A stretch of 64,000 nucleotides of DNA from Symbiodinium natans (Eukaryota > Sar > Dinophyceae > Suessiales > Symbiodiniaceae): contig CAJNDS010000534.1 in assembly GCA_905221605.1 (NCBI GenBank), positions 1 to 64,000 of the forward strand, read 5' to 3'. Below are positions 12,798-25,510 of this stretch, in pieces. The notes below the pieces were generated by a model, which saw only the letters and a program-made list of their open reading frames with translations, did no database searches and was not told where the DNA came from. Positions within the stretch are counted from its first letter, which is position 1; every line of letters starts with the position of its first letter. The translations under genes and the position numbers were made by a program.

Positions 12798-12875
12798 TTG
12801 GGATACTTTGGGGCATCCATGGAGCTCTACTCCGTTCTGGACACCACGAACGATGGAACAATCAGTTTCGAGGAG
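12798..12875 (+). CDS. EF-hand exon
   Basis: The block follows a polypyrimidine-poor but clear TTCGCAG acceptor and encodes one EF-hand: an entering helix (GASMELYSVLD) and the 12-residue loop DTTNDGTISFEE, with Asp at 1, Thr at 3, Asp at 5, Gly at 6, Ile at 8 and Glu at 12, all proper Ca2+ ligands. The rest of the protein was not found. In dinoflagellates single EF-hands of this style are frequent at the C-terminal side of ion-channel pores and in calcium-dependent kinases; which one applies here cannot be told. The donor is unclear because a decamer satellite begins 10 bp downstream. Confidence 0.6.
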
Positions 12876-12885
12876 CCGGGAGCCC

Positions 12886-12943
12886 AGCGTACCCAAGCGT
12901 ACCCAAGCGTACTCAAGCGTACCCAAGCGTACTCAAGCGCACC
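12886..12943. repeat. Decamer minisatellite (AAGCGTACCC)
   Basis: Five to six 10-bp units directly after the EF-hand codons, with C/T variants. Confidence 0.9.
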
Positions 12944-15032
12944 ATTGTGTTGTGCCACAATGTGTTGGAGTGCTTTTTGGTTCAATTTTTTGCTTTGATC
13001 TCTCAGGTTTGGCTGCATTGCCAGGCGCGCTCAAGGCGTGCCGGGCTCGGCCCTCTAGCCCGTGAGCCCGCGAGGCAAGTTGGCTTAGTGGCTTTGTGCC
13101 TTTGCATAGCCGGAGTTTCCTATGGTGACGGCCAGGATGCTCTGGGATTCTGCGTTTTGGCAAGCTGCATGCGCTGAAAGTGCTGCACTGCGCCATCCCT
13201 GCCTGCAAAGCAGCACAAGTCTTGTCGTTTAGCCGAGTCGCGGCACAAATGGCAAAAGAGTTATAGCTGTGATTCTTCAGTGGGCTAGCTTTTTGCATTG
13301 CTGCATTTGCTTGGTCAGTGTGGGTATTGTCGACAGTGCGTGGGCTCAAGCTGATTACGGCAAGGTCGTACGTCGCAAGTGTTGCATGCTTCTTGCCATC
13401 TTGCTTTTGCTTTATCCTGTGGGTGGTTGGCATTTGGGGAAGCAAACGCCTAGCTTGTGACAGCATAAGTGGCTTGTGACTGGAGAATGCTTTGAGAGCG
13501 CTTCAGACTTTCAGTTCTGGCTGACATGGGTGCAGAGGCCTCGACTGCGTGTTCTTAGCCTCAGTGCATTGCGGAGCATTGCGGAGCATTGCGGAGCATT
13601 GCGGAGCCTTACGGAGCCTTGCGGAGCCTTGCGGAGCACTGTGGAGCATAGCTCGCGTCGTCGTCAAGAAGGGCCAGGCTCCTGTTCCTGGCATTCGGCC
13701 CAAGCGAGCTGAGAGTTAGAGGGGTTACAAAGTCTACAAAGTTAACAAAGTCTAGAAAGCTTACAAAGTTTACAACACCAGGGACAAAAACCATGCACCA
13801 GTGCTTCGCCAGTGCTACACAAGACTGCCTTGATAGCGTGTGACGAGTACATGGAATGCTTTTCAGGTTACTCGAACAAAAGCTGAGACCTACGCCATGC
13901 CGCGCTTGACGCGGTTGAATGGCTATGCCGCAGTGCCAAGGCGCCGATAGTGGCAGTAGCTGCTAGAACTCCTGCAATGAACCGATGAACCCTAGCTCAA
14001 GGTCCAGTGTGTGCCTGTCAGTGGCTTATCCTCCATGCTTCGCTGTCTTGACTGCAACATACTGCAACTGTATTCTCCGTACTGATGTTGAGATCGGCAC
14101 TTAGGATCGCACTGGTCCTGGGGCTACACTCTGTTGCTTTCGTTGGTGTCGGCAAGCTCTTTACCTTCGAGGCATGGAAATAGTTCCGCATCTGCCTATT
14201 GTTCGTGCACGTTGGTGTATTTGCACAGGTGCAGCGTGCCCACAAAGTGCCTACCAGCCTGGGTGCTGTTGATGTTGATGCAGAACCTGAATTGGATACG
14301 AAGGCACGCCACCTGCCAAGCACACGTGTATTGTTTCGCAAAGATTGGTGGAGCCATTACATGAGATGTCAGCTCTGGATTGTGTTGGTGTCAGGATGCA
14401 ATGTTGAGTGGTGAGCGGTACATAGCCTCGAACAGTATCGTACTTAGTTGGACTCAGGATTGAATTGGAAAGCGTGCTGTAGCTGCTGTAGCTGCTGTAG
14501 TTGCTGTAGCACTCGCACTCGCGGCGGCCCAGGATTTATGGTTCGTGAGGCGAGTTTCAGTTGCATGCGCTTGCTTTGGCTGTCTTTAATTTTCGTCATC
14601 CGCTTGTCACGCTTATGTTGTCGCGGCTGCGGCTTCCACTGTCAGGGGGCCGAGGCAGCTTTTGAGCAACAGCCTTGGCTGCCTTGACTTGTCATCCGCT
14701 TGTCATTCTTCTGACAATCTTCTGTTGTCGCGGCTGCAGCTTCCACTGTCAGGCAACGATGGGCGCAACGAAAGTCGTCCCTACTCACACTTCCTGGCTT
14801 TCGAGTGCGGGCAGCATGAAGTGTCTGTGACTTTGGCTGCTGCATTGTTAGTTAACTGGAGAGCTTGCCTGAGGATGGTTTTCATTGATGAGGAGGGTAC
14901 CAAATAACCAGCAGTCCTTTCCGGATGATTACAGCTTCCTGGCAGCCCTGGGTGTCATGTCAGATGTCACAGTGTTAGCCCGTCAAGAGGAAAAGGAAGT
15001 GCTGCAGAAGCGCTGCACATTCCCGGCGACAG
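12944..15032. other. No recognisable gene
   Basis: Contains a second decamer array (13565-13649), a 9-bp GCTGTAGCT repeat near 14475-14510, and an exon-like block from about 14230 after TTGCACAG with no known domain. Confidence 0.35.
13565..13649. repeat. Decamer minisatellite (GCATTGCGGA)
   Basis: About eight 10-bp units; the right half has CCTT variants. Confidence 0.9.
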
Positions 15033-16099
15033 GTTATGTTTCTTTTACAATCTGGGAGACGAAGAAAGACTTTACTTTCTGGAGGAAGGGACCAGCCTTC
15101 AAAGAAGCCCATGGTGGCGGTGGAATTCTGGACTGAGAGCAGAAAGCGTGTTTGGCGTCGTCTGACTCTGTAGAATGGGATAGGCGCATCTTTCGGGCAG
15201 GACTTTGTTGGAATGGTCATGAGTTCCTTCATGACCAGCAAGGGCCCGCCCAAGCCATCCTTCTGGCAAGGTCCCAGTGCATAAGCAGCAGTTGTGCATT
15301 GTGATGTACATTGGGATGTACATTGGGAGCACTTGGGTGCAGCACTGCAGTGCCAGTGGGCCTTTCCAAAACTTTTGAGACTTGGAGGATTGCTGCCGCA
15401 GAAGTCCTTGCAGTCCAAAGTTCGCTTGGTTTCGGGCCCTGGTGGGCGACCGGAGGCTGATGGTGAGAAGATGCTCCCACCTGAGGCCGTTCAGGGACAC
15501 CTCTTAACCTTGTCAATTGTATGCTTTGCATGCTTCATCTGCTTTTCACACGTGTAGGTCTTTGTCGCGACAACTCGATACAACGTGGCGGACCAGTCGA
15601 AGACGGAGTTCGAACAGTTGTGGAGCAAACAGAAAGACGAGCTGCAGGAGAGTTTTTGTTTCGGTGTCTGGTCTCGTCGGGGGTGCTTGAGATACCGCTA
15701 AGTTGGGATGTCTTTGCTGTTGGGTTAGGCTCCAGGTTTTTTGAGAGCCGAAACCTGCGCAGGGTCTCGAGACTTTTCGGGGGCTATGCTGGCATTGTCT
15801 TTTGTGCTTTTCGAGTTTGCATGGCATCGGCAAAACGTAGTGCAGTCTGAAGGAAACGGCCGGCTTTCGATTCTCTCAACTCCTTCGACGTGACCAAGCG
15901 CCAGATGATAACTGCAACTACTTGAGATGCTTGGACTCAGGGATGGTGCACTTGCTATCGTGCCAGTCATACAGCGTGAATCGTATCAACGTTCTTGATA
16001 TCTGTAGGTGGCATTGTCTCAGGCGTGACTGTCTGGGATGACAAGGCAGCATATGCAACTTGGCTTGGACCAGAGCAAGTTTGCAGGAGGCACAACTGA
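15033..16099 (+). CDS. Tandem antibiotic-biosynthesis-monooxygenase (ABM) domains, partial, small exons
   Basis: Three + strand exons resemble successive pieces of ABM domains, small ferredoxin-like folds of monooxygenases and heme-degrading enzymes. Exon 15033-15119, between GCGACAG and a GGCG|GTGG donor, encodes the C-terminal half of one domain: FTIWETKKDFTFWRKG then AFKEAHGGG. Exon 15558-15651 encodes the N-terminal strand and helix of the next (VFVATTRYNVAD, then FEQLWSKQKDEL). Exon 16023-16099, after TTGTCTCAG, encodes its C-terminal half, TVWDDKAAYATWLGPEQ, aligned residue by residue with the first copy. A possible short exon at 15736-15763 (FFESRNLRR) fits the missing middle. The first domain's N-terminal half was not found, and a TGA ends the last piece. 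Substrate unknown. Family assignment rests on motif order, exon limits on splice consensus. Confidence 0.6.
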
Positions 16100-19000
16100 G
16101 GTATTCAAACATAGTTTTCTTGAAAAGTTTGAGCACGGTGGTGTTCTGAAGGAGAATGCTGACAGGAAGACGCATCACCCAGGCCCGTAATTTGCTTTTC
16201 ACCAGTCATTATGTTGAGCGCTGCGTGCTTGGGGCGCAGGTGGGATGCTCGTACAGCCTGCCGAAGATATCTTATATGAAGGCTGCGGACTTTGCGCGAG
16301 ACGTGATTTTGGTTTTGTTTGCTGCTTGCCTGCTTGAGACCTAAGGAAAGCTTGTTCTTGAAAGTGAAGCTGGACCTTGAGTCCTTGGCCTTCGCGGCGC
16401 AAAGCTTCCCCTGCTTTCTGAATCGCTCGCTCTGCTGTGGAGAAAAATGAAGCCATGAGAGTACCCTTGCCTTGAGAGTACAGCACAGCGCTTCAAAATA
16501 CCGCCATGCTCTGCTCAACGCGGAGTACATGCAGGCCAGTCTTTGTTCTGCCAAAGTCGCTGGACCAGCAGAAGCAGGGCACTTCCCTCAGAATTTCAGA
16601 TTTCAGAGGGCATGTGGTGGACAGCCATGTGCAGAGGCTGGGCCCGCTGGAGCCCCTTGCAGACTGCGCAGGCTGATTTCTCGTAGCGAGGGAAGATCTC
16701 ACGTGCAACAGGCGACAGCCTGTGATGCTTTCTGAATAGGCCGCTCAGCATCGCGCATCCCTATGCAGCTTGCAGACGAAAGGGCACGATACTCAGGATC
16801 TCATTTGTGTTACCGACATATCACATACCGCACATCATCCAAAAACTGTGTTGCAGGTGCTGGAAGCAGACAGGATCAACAAATGGACAAAGGACTTGGT
16901 TCAGAGAAACAGAACGATGTACTTGCAGATGACCTTGATAAGGACAATCTAGGAATGTGCACTGCTCAAGCATGATGGATTGGTCTGCTCATTGCTTTCA
17001 TTGCTTTTGGGTTCTGTTGGCGGTCGGCGCCTCGACTTTTGGGCTCCTGGCCTGTCGAAAAGGGTTCAGGGGGGTTGGGGAGGACCGGCGAGGCCTTGCA
17101 CGCAACCGGGACCTTCTGCTCCTGACAGACGTTGGTGGTGCTGCTGATTTCGTGATTCTGGCCATCCAAGAATGAACGGCGAAGTTTCGGGCAGCCAGGC
17201 ACCGATCCGTCAGGATTGTGCAACCAAACATCCTCACTGTGCTCACAGGCTCTTGAAAGCCTGAAGGGTCATGACAAGTTGTGCCCCATATCTAAACAAG
17301 TTTGACAGAACTGGTTCTGCGAGATAGGGGGCCACTGGTGTCCCAACACGCGCCCGGCCACGCGGTTTTCTTCTTGAACTCTCCTCGTTACGACCGGGTG
17401 GCGTGACATGGCATGACATGGTTGGGATGGTTACAGACAATGCTCATTCACAAGATCACGGAAATCTACGTTCATGAAATCTCAGCACTCCAGCTGATTC
17501 TTGCTCTTCTTGTGCGACTTCTGCGCCCCGGAGTCGTACCACCTCCTTGCTAGTTTTTCATCCACCAGGCCGGGGTTCCGCCAGCAACTTGTCCTGCTTT
17601 GACGGCTCCCGGATGAGTCTGTCATGATCGGCGGAGCCAATGACGATGTATCTTGTGCACGCAGTCCTTGTACAGTCGTTCCTTTGCACTAGCAGCGTGT
17701 CTTTGCGATGCATGTTCCAAGCACATGTGATTGTTTTGATAGTTGGTCATGTTTCGAGTTGAAGGATCTGGGATCTGTGGGTCACCATCTTGGTCCGGGC
17801 CTGGCATCGACTCTGCGCAAGCCCAAGCAATACAATTCCACACAATGCGGAAACAAACTGGCAATCGCTGCGGCAGGAGCTGCGGCCGTGCTCAGGCTGC
17901 TCCTGAGAATTACCTGGCAGATGCGCAGGACCATCCTCGCTTAAGCTGGAGTCTCACGCGGCGATCCGCATATGGCGCTCTGCGTTAAGGCAGTTCGATG
18001 AAGCTGCAAGCATCCTGAGAAGGACAGCCAGGCCATTGTCATGGATTCGCGCGAAGGGCCGGCCTTTGTAGACTATCCGGACCAACCTTGCCATGCCCTT
18101 TCATTCCATGCCTTTTCACCTGTGCCCCTTGCTTGTCAGCACTTTCAGATGCCAGGAGGATATCGAGTTTGGCCTCCATCCAGGAGAGATGAATGACAAG
18201 GCATGGCATTCTTGCCGCCTTCTTGAGTTGCACTTCCCTAAAGATTGTCCGAATGAGGGTGCGCTGTATCCTTTGCATCATGATGCGTCAGCTGATCACA
18301 ATGTGGTAATTCATGTAAAGACAGGCAAAGGCTCACAAAGCCAAGCTCCGAGAGAAGGATGTGTTGATCCCAGGTTTGTCTTCAGCCCTGCAACAGTCGT
18401 GTTGATATTGTCATGTTGCTTGATGAGGTGTTGAAAACGCGAAGTCAGGTGATGCCAGCCGCACGTGAGGATGACATGAACAAACATCTAGTCATGGAGA
18501 GTTGAAGTGAGATTCAGTGTTGAGCTTCTTGGGGTCGTAGTAGCGATGTTGAGCAGTTGCCCCCCACCACTCCCGCGCTTTACGAATCTTCACAAATCTT
18601 GACGATTTCACCTCGCAGTTGCAAAGCTCCTGCGGCCTGAAAATGGCCGGGGTTGCTGTGCCAACGAAGCATGCAGCCCCAAGGTTTGATGGATGAGGTC
18701 CACAAGTTTGATTGCATTGCGGCGTGTATCCACAGGTTTGACTGCATTGCCGCGTGTATATGATATCACCGATTGTCTATTACCGGTGTGGACACCCATT
18801 CAAAGGTCGATAGTTGTGCCAGCTAGACGCAGAATTTGCGAAGTGCAAAAAGGCAAAGCTTCAGTCAGAGCATTCAAAACTCTCCAAGTCGACGACGCAG
18901 TGTCTGAAGCCATTTGGCTGTATCTGGTCTCTCTGGGTTTGCACACGAGCTTGTTGTTCCATACTGGTAACAGCTGTTTAGATCTACACTTGATGCGCAT

Positions 19001-19319
19001 TCCAGTGTGTTCAGTTCTGCAGAAGTTACATGCACATGTTTGGCGGAGAGCTGACCTCAAATGGTTTGCGACGGTCGACGCAGCAGCCATTGGCCCAGCT
19101 TTGCATGGCTTTGCAAGCAGAGCTGAGTAAAATCTTAATGTAGCGGTGAGTGCAGTAACTCTGGGCCTGCCGGTGAGGTCGGAACCGGAAGTTGCTTTCT
19201 CAGCTTTTAAGAAGTGTTACCCCGTCCGGCACAAAGTTCTTTGCGAGCCCCGCAAAGGACCCAAGTCTCAGCAGATGAGCAAGCCACACAGCAGTTTCTG
19301 CACAATCCTCGGAGAGCAG

Positions 19320-19473
19320 AAGCTTAATGCGCCAGTCCAGTTTCACGCGTCCCTGTTTGAGGAAGGACTACATCATCAACAAGAATTTAGATGACTTAGA
19401 CTTGGATGAGGAGGCCGATGACGATGACGATGACGACGCCGACTGCGACGATGATGATGACGATGAGCCATGA
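19320..19473 (+). CDS. Acidic C-terminal exon candidate
   Basis: After a GGAGAGCAG acceptor the frame reads a basic segment (RPCLRKDYIINKNL) and then an almost pure Asp/Glu tail before TGA. Acidic tails are common in nuclear and chaperone-like proteins, but no family is identifiable, and the acidic part is a GATGAC repeat that could be non-coding. Confidence 0.25.
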
Positions 19474-20517
19474 AAATATGATGTACCATGACGTCACGAT
19501 ACCAGTACGCCTTATGTATGCAGCAGCTGTGCAAGTGAACCGGCTGGGAAGCAGTCCTCAGCATCAGGTAGTTCCTTCTCCCCAGGACGGTGCACGCAAC
19601 GTGGTACGATACTTGGAGCCAACATGACGTGCTATGTTTCTTTGCCTTGCGAGTCATCAGGATTTGTGTTGGCAGGTTCGACACAGTGACGCAAGTGGAG
19701 TTCGACACAGTGACGCAAGTGGAAGCGTCAAGCAGCTCAAGGCTGACAAACGGTGACCGGATGTGGCGGTGAACGGTGATCGATGCTCGACTGCGGTGAC
19801 AATCTTAGCGTCTTAGCCGTCTAAGCGCCGGGTATGCGCGAGCAGGCCTCTGGACGTTCGAAGGAAGGAGCGGCTGTGGTGATCAGCGAGTCCGGGCCTT
19901 GCAGGGAGCCCTTATCCCAAATTTTCAGCCAACTTGGGCACCAGTAGAACATGTGCGAACCTTATGTTGAAATTATCTTGTGCGATTCAACTTCATCTTT
20001 GTGATTTTGCATGAGAGGTCCATTCCTCCTCAGTCCAGGTGAGCCGATCGATTCTCTCAAATGACTTGAAGTGTTTTGAAGTGTTTTGTGCAAGAGAAGA
20101 GTACGGCAGGGACCCTCTGGAGCTTGAGGAGGAACGAACGCGATTAGTCAACGAGGCCCGGTAGTCACAGTGGTCATGCGCCATGAGCAAGCAGCGTCGA
20201 GCAATTCCCCTGCACAGATTTGCTGCCCAAGAACGCGAGCTGATGTGCGGGCATGGATCGAAAAGATCATTGCGATAGAGCAGACGCAGGCTCGTTACGG
20301 CTCGTTGCCCTGCGTTCACCTTTGGTCAATGCGGTTGCCATCTCTTGCTATCGATTGCCGAATGCTCGCAGGCTCCTGAGAAGAAGAGGATCGGCAATGA
20401 GTTGGGCAGACTCGTCGGTATGAGAGTGATTTGAACCTTTGGGTCTGGCGAGCAGATCTATTTGGAGTCAGATCTGCTTGGAGTCGAATCACATAGCTTG
20501 TTTCTGTGTCTTTCTCG

Positions 20518-20647
20518 TTTTCTCTCTCACTCTCTCTTTCTTGCTTCCCTCTTTCTTTCTTCTCTCTGTCGCTTCTGACTCTCCCTTTTTCGCTCTCGCT
20601 GTTAGTTTCGCTGTCTCAGTTCTGCAACACCGTTTTCTGCAGCGCAG
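20518..20647 (+). repeat. CT-rich tract, probable polypyrimidine tract of an intron
   Basis: Long pyrimidine-rich stretch ending TTTTCTGCAGCGCAG directly before an open exon-like block. Confidence 0.6.
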
Positions 20648-20795
20648 GAAGCGGAAGATGCGGACGAGCAGTGCAGCCTCCGAAAGTGGCCTCAGCGGTC
20701 AGACACTTTCCCTGACAAAGAGGGTTTTAGGGAGCTCCATTTTGGCTGCGCTTTCGTTGTTGGCTTCGTGGCTTGGCTTTGTTTTGTTCATGCAC
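20648..20795 (+). CDS. Exon with one transmembrane helix
   Basis: The block starts after GCAGCGCAG and ends before GTGTGG, followed by a GT microsatellite. It encodes an acidic then basic cytoplasmic-like segment (SLRKWPQRSDTFPDKEGF) and a hydrophobic helix (HFGCAFVVGFVAWLCF). The arrangement resembles the N-terminus of choline-transporter-like (SLC44/PNS1) proteins, where a short charged domain with a conserved F(R/K)D/E precedes the first helix. The similarity is weak and no second exon was recognised, so the name is only a suggestion. Confidence 0.35.
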
Positions 20796-21938
20796 GTGTG
20801 GGGAGTGTGTGTGTGTGTGCGCGCGCATTCGGTTGGTGTTTTGCGCATCAATGGCTTTGTTGCTTCCTGATTGCTCGTGTCGACACCCAAGGACTGGATA
20901 CACCGGCGTCACGGGTACCACAGCTGGGAGCCCAGAGTTTGCTGTTCATCTTTTGTTTGCAACACCCAGTTCACAGTGCACGGCCGTCACCTGCCAATTA
21001 GGGGTTTTGATGGGAGCTCAGGGGCAGCCGATGGTGCATGAAGTATCCGCAGCATACACGGGGCCAACTAACAACACATCCACTATCCTGAAGACTCGAC
21101 TTCTGGTTCCGTAACTTTCTCAGGACGTGGGAGTAAGATTTACTTGCTGAGCCTCAACTTGCGACTTTCGTATTGGTACCTATGTCATGCACCGACCTCC
21201 CAGCTGTCTGCCTGCCTTGCATTTTTAAGCATTGTGAATTGAATAATCTTGAATAATGCTTCGTCACGCAGCAGTGAGGTCACTTGCAAGGAGTACAGCG
21301 TTTTGGAAGTCATTTTAGCTAAGGCTTAGCAGTGGCATATTAAAGTCTAGGGGGGCACTCTCTGAGATGAGCTGCTTAGACATCTCAGACCATGACTCGG
21401 GACTTCAAGTTGTTCAGCCTGTGAGATTTCCACGGCTTCTCGGGCTTTGCTCTCGTCAGCCAAAATGCTGCGTGCTTTCATGGGGTTGCCGGATTTTGAT
21501 AGGGTCTGCCGGGTGGTTTGCTCGTGCCTGTTGTTCGCAGGCAACAGCCTTGCACACGGTTGGAGGCAGGAAGGTTAAGGAGGTCCAAGCCGGAAGCTGC
21601 TCGTTACTGTTCGTTTGGATGATAGGCAGTATTGCTGGTCGAAGTCATCGGCCCAAGTCTTTGGAATCCGACGAGAGCAGCGGTCTGAGCTGCGAAAGAT
21701 CTGATGTTGGATGGTGGATCTTTCCTAATTTGCCGTACATACTCAATGGCACGACAGGCCTGATAGTACACCACAGCAAGGGTGACGAGCCGTTGTCGGT
21801 CAAGGAGCGTGTCCAGGACGGCGCCACTGTGATGTTGGGTTGGGGATTGTGTCTATTGTGTGCTAGTTGGGCCAAGTGATACACGGCCTTTGTTGCAAAA
21901 TGCGGAACGTGCAAGAGTCCTGAGAGGCTTTCTTGCAG

Positions 21939-22028
21939 AACCGGTTGCCGGAGCTTGCTGTGCATGTGGATGCGCACGTGGCGCACCTCACTGATGCCTT
22001 GAAGAAGGAGGCCAACATGGGCTATTGA
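21939..22028 (+). CDS. Unassigned C-terminal exon candidate
   Basis: Follows a TTTCTTGCAG acceptor and runs to TGA. Encodes an amphipathic helix (LAVHVDAHVAHLTDALKKE). No family recognised. Confidence 0.3.
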   Translation, partial: NRLPELAVHVDAHVAHLTDALKKEANMGY

Positions 22029-22435
22029 ACTGGGGGACAACCGGGAGGGAACGTGCCACCCTCCAGTCGTTTAAAACAACATCTTTGCAAAGCACGATGT
22101 TTCGATGCGTGTCTGTATCGATTTGCTGATTTGTTGTTTCTTGCCGTTTCTGTGGTATCAGGGACCTTTGTAGTGAGAGCATGTATTGGATTTGTGTCAT
22201 GCTAAGATCAGTTGTTGAGTTGTGCAACGGTGAGAAGCGAACTTCGCAAGCTTGGCATTCGATAGGGAGCGTTCGTGTCGAGCATGCCTGTCTGTCAGCG
22301 GTCACCAGTTTGTTGCAAGGATTTGCTTCCAAGCGTGTTCTCTTGTTCCTGCTGCAAGTGTGACGAACATGTTGTTTTCTGGCAGGTCGACGAGGATGTT
22401 GCAGAACAGTTCCTCAGGACACGGGCGTTTGGAAG

Positions 22436-22551
22436 TTGGAAGCACCAGCGGAAGCCAGTGGAAGCACCAGTGAGTGGAAGCACCAGTGGAATCACCAGTG
22501 GAAGCACCAGTGGAAGCGTGAGTGGAAGCACTCATGGAAGCACCAGTGGAA
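22436..22551. repeat. 12-bp minisatellite (AGTGGAAGCACC)
   Basis: About nine imperfect 12-bp units. The frames through it are repeat artefacts. Confidence 0.9.
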
Positions 22552-24655
22552 AGAGTTTGGGACGACGTACGAGAGATCTTGCATCCAGAGACTCATTTCA
22601 TTCTTGCGCAACCGCTCTCGCAGTGTGGCGGAGGCAGCATTGAGACCGTCCAGTTGTCCAGCCCCATCTCCTCACATCATCTTGCATATAATATTCTTGC
22701 ATCGTGAGCGGGGGCTAAGAATCGATTTCAATAATGCCAATGATGCAAAGAGAGTATCACACAATGGCTGACTAGCCGAGTAGCGAATTTGCAAGAACAT
22801 AAAAGAATCGATTTGATATACATTTAGTGATGCCAATGATACAAAGAGAGTATCACATGGTATCACACAGAGATGCGACTGGGGCATGTTATGTGCAGAG
22901 ACGGTCAAGTGAACCAAAAGTTTCTGCGAGTCATGTCTCTGCTGAGTCGAACACAAAGAGCACTGAGTCGGCAAAGGCCCTGCACCCGAGTCGAAAACAG
23001 AAAAGCTCCTGCCCCCCAGATCAAACCCGGCTAGCACTAAACTCTAAGGCTCTAAGGTCTGCGTTATGGGATGCACCGTGGGCCTTTTTTCCGTGCTTCA
23101 TGTATGTTTTTTGAGACGAGTTCCACGAGCACCAGACATGCATCTGCCAAACTAATCTTGGTCCGAAGAAAGGGCCCTTGTTTGTAGCAATGTCGTCCCA
23201 TCGATTGGACAGCACGAGGAATGGAGAGCTGGTTGGGGTCCAAGGTGCAAAGTGAAAGGGCCCCCATACTTTTGTACACAAACCAGAGCCGTGATGCACA
23301 AGATCAAACTCCAGTGGAGTCAACGTTTGAGTCAGCGTTGGAGTCAACGTTGGAGCCCACTGGGAGTCCACAAGAAATGAGACACGACATTTTTGTCACG
23401 AGGAGCCGTGAATAGATCCCAAAGCATACGTAGACTGCATCTAAGTCATGCAAGGTTTTTCTTGAAACAGGGGCTCACATCGCTCGGCCCTCAGGTAAAA
23501 TCGCTGTAGGACGGAGTGAGGGTTCAGGGTTCTAGGCTCTAGGGTTTCAGGGTTTTCGAGGGACACCCTTGACCCTGTTTTCGACATGTTTTCCCGACTC
23601 ACCGGTCACCCTCCCGTGTCTCGCCTCCGGCTCCACATGCCTCGAAGAAATGAAGAGCGAAATGAAGCACGAACTCGCGTGGAATGTGTGGTGCTGAGTG
23701 AAGTACCTGAAGCAAGAAGATGCGTAAGGAAGCATATGATGCCAGAGCATCGTAGAGCGGGGCACGTTGTGAGGTGATATCAGGTACCGGTACAACAAGC
23801 TTGCAACGCGAAGCTGGAAGCGTCAATTCTCGTCTGATCCTTGTGTTCAATGTTGAGTCTGCTGGTCGTGATGCGATCCTTTTTTTCAAACTTGCGTCAA
23901 CCTTACCAAGTGACCTCAAGTGGGCATAGGTTGGCTTGGTGTTTGTTCTCAGCATTTCTCAGCTTTCAGATGCTTTCAGGACTGCCTCCAATCGTCGAGT
24001 CTTCGATGCTCAGGTTAACTTCATGCGCTGGAAGAATGTACGGCATCAGGACCCGAAGAGTAGCAGAGCACTTGTCAGCAGACAAGCTGCCAGCAATGTG
24101 CTTGCAGTCTATGAGTGAATCGTACGAATCGTACTCATGAAGAGTACTGAAGAGTAATGAAGACCATTGCCTCGGGTAGGCCTTGCAAAAACGTTTGGAC
24201 AGCAACATGCACAAGTGGATCCTCGAGGCTGGAGAGCATCGCAGTGGAATGCGGTGGAGAGCTGGGACAGTTCAGAGTTTTACTCAGGGCATCGAATGCT
24301 GGGATCAGAAGCGGGCAGACAAGCAAAAAGAGAGCAGCGTGGCGACCTTAACAGCTGAGTGCAATCTGAGCAAGCCGCCAAGCATAAGCTTGAAGCATCT
24401 GGGGAGCACCGGCAGAGCCTAAGAAAGGACAATTCAGACTCAGATGGAGGTCTTTAAACTGCTCAGGATACTGACCTGGTCTACGAGTACTTGACGTGTC
24501 TCGGAGAAATATGTGCTTTGAGATGATTCGCAAGACCAACAGGAGTTGCCCGGCAGGAAGCGAGCTGTTCACGATGGTGGCAAGCTGCCATCCCAAATTC
24601 CAGCAGCGTGGCTGGCATTTTACGAGCAAGAATCGGCCGCATCCCGAAGCCTGAA

Positions 24656-25510
24656 GGTATGTTATTTTGGTACGACTTTTTGAATGATCTGTCATGATCA
24701 AGTCTTTTTGATGTATCAGTGATTAGCAATACAAACTGATATTTCAATGGGTTTTGAAAAACAGTGGAATTTGTTTGAATATTGGCCAAAAGATCGTAAT
24801 TGTAAAACAGCATCAACTGAATAAGAGATACATTTGTAGCATTTGTAAATATAAATAAAGCGTCAATTGGTACATAGCTGATAAAACATCCAAGTATTGA
24901 ACCAGTATTACACGATGGATATGCTGCAGCTGTATGATTAAAATGAGAGAATATGCATGAAGATTGGGAACGTCCAATCAAAAAAAAATGGCAAATTGAA
25001 TGAAGATTGTTTACATCGGTTTTAAAATCACATCATTGATATAAACATTGTACGGGTTCAATGGAAAGTTACTCTGTTTCGCTGGATTTTGACTATATGA
25101 AAGATATTTGGGTGCTTGTCAAGAATATGGTCCCTTTTTGGATCCCCATAAGAATACGGCACCTAATATTTATTAGAGTACCCCAAAAGGGATCATCATT
25201 TGGACAGCCACCCATAAGAAAAAACTATGTCTGTTTTTGTTTTTAAATTGTGTTTCTTTTTTGTTTGTTGCTTGTTTACTACTGATGCCTCAACACTGAA
25301 AGCGCGCAACAAAATCATTACTGTACATGCAGCACTTCCTGAATAATTTACAAACAAAGAGATTAGCATCAAAATGTAATAACACATCAATATAGCCATA
25401 CTGATGACTATTTCAAAACCAATATTATCTGGTACAAATAAGTTCACAATGGTGTGCCAGAAGTGAAATCTTTCATCAAAGAGTTCCAAGAACGTTTCGT
25501 TAAACCCAGG
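24656..25510. other. AT-rich island of foreign composition
   Basis: The sequence turns abruptly AT-rich at about 24656 and returns to normal near 25500. On the minus strand it holds frames with strongly hydrophobic stretches, for example ISMAILMCYYILMLISLF near 25380 and SILGCFISYVPIDALFIF near 24890. These look like remnants of membrane-protein genes from an AT-rich source such as an organelle, bacterium or virus, but I recognise no specific gene. The left edge reads AAG|GTATGT and a good acceptor (TTTTCCCCGCAG) lies at 25865-25876, so the island may sit inside a + strand intron. Confidence 0.6.

Larger units (their letters stand above)
16100..20647. other. No recognisable gene; exon-like fragments
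   Basis: An Asp-rich reading frame at 19320-19473 is listed separately. A 22-bp duplication (TTCGACACAGTGACGCAAG type) lies at about 19678-19722. A CT-rich tract covers about 20518-20640. Confidence 0.35.
20796..24655. other. No recognisable gene; short repeats
   Basis: Contains a 12-bp minisatellite (22436-22551), a short ~12-bp repeat near 23320-23360 and degenerate telomere-like GGGTTTCAGGG motifs near 23520-23560. An exon candidate is listed at 21939-22028. Confidence 0.35.

Noticed and set aside
20735-20752. CCATTTTGGCT, 11 bases matching the dinoflagellate spliced leader
   Set aside because: It lies inside an open exon-like block, lacks the rest of the leader and has no donor after it; a chance match is plausible.
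24656-25510. Mitochondrial cox1/cob/cox3 fragment
   Set aside because: The hydrophobic frames do not show the conserved motifs of these proteins; kept only as an island of foreign composition.
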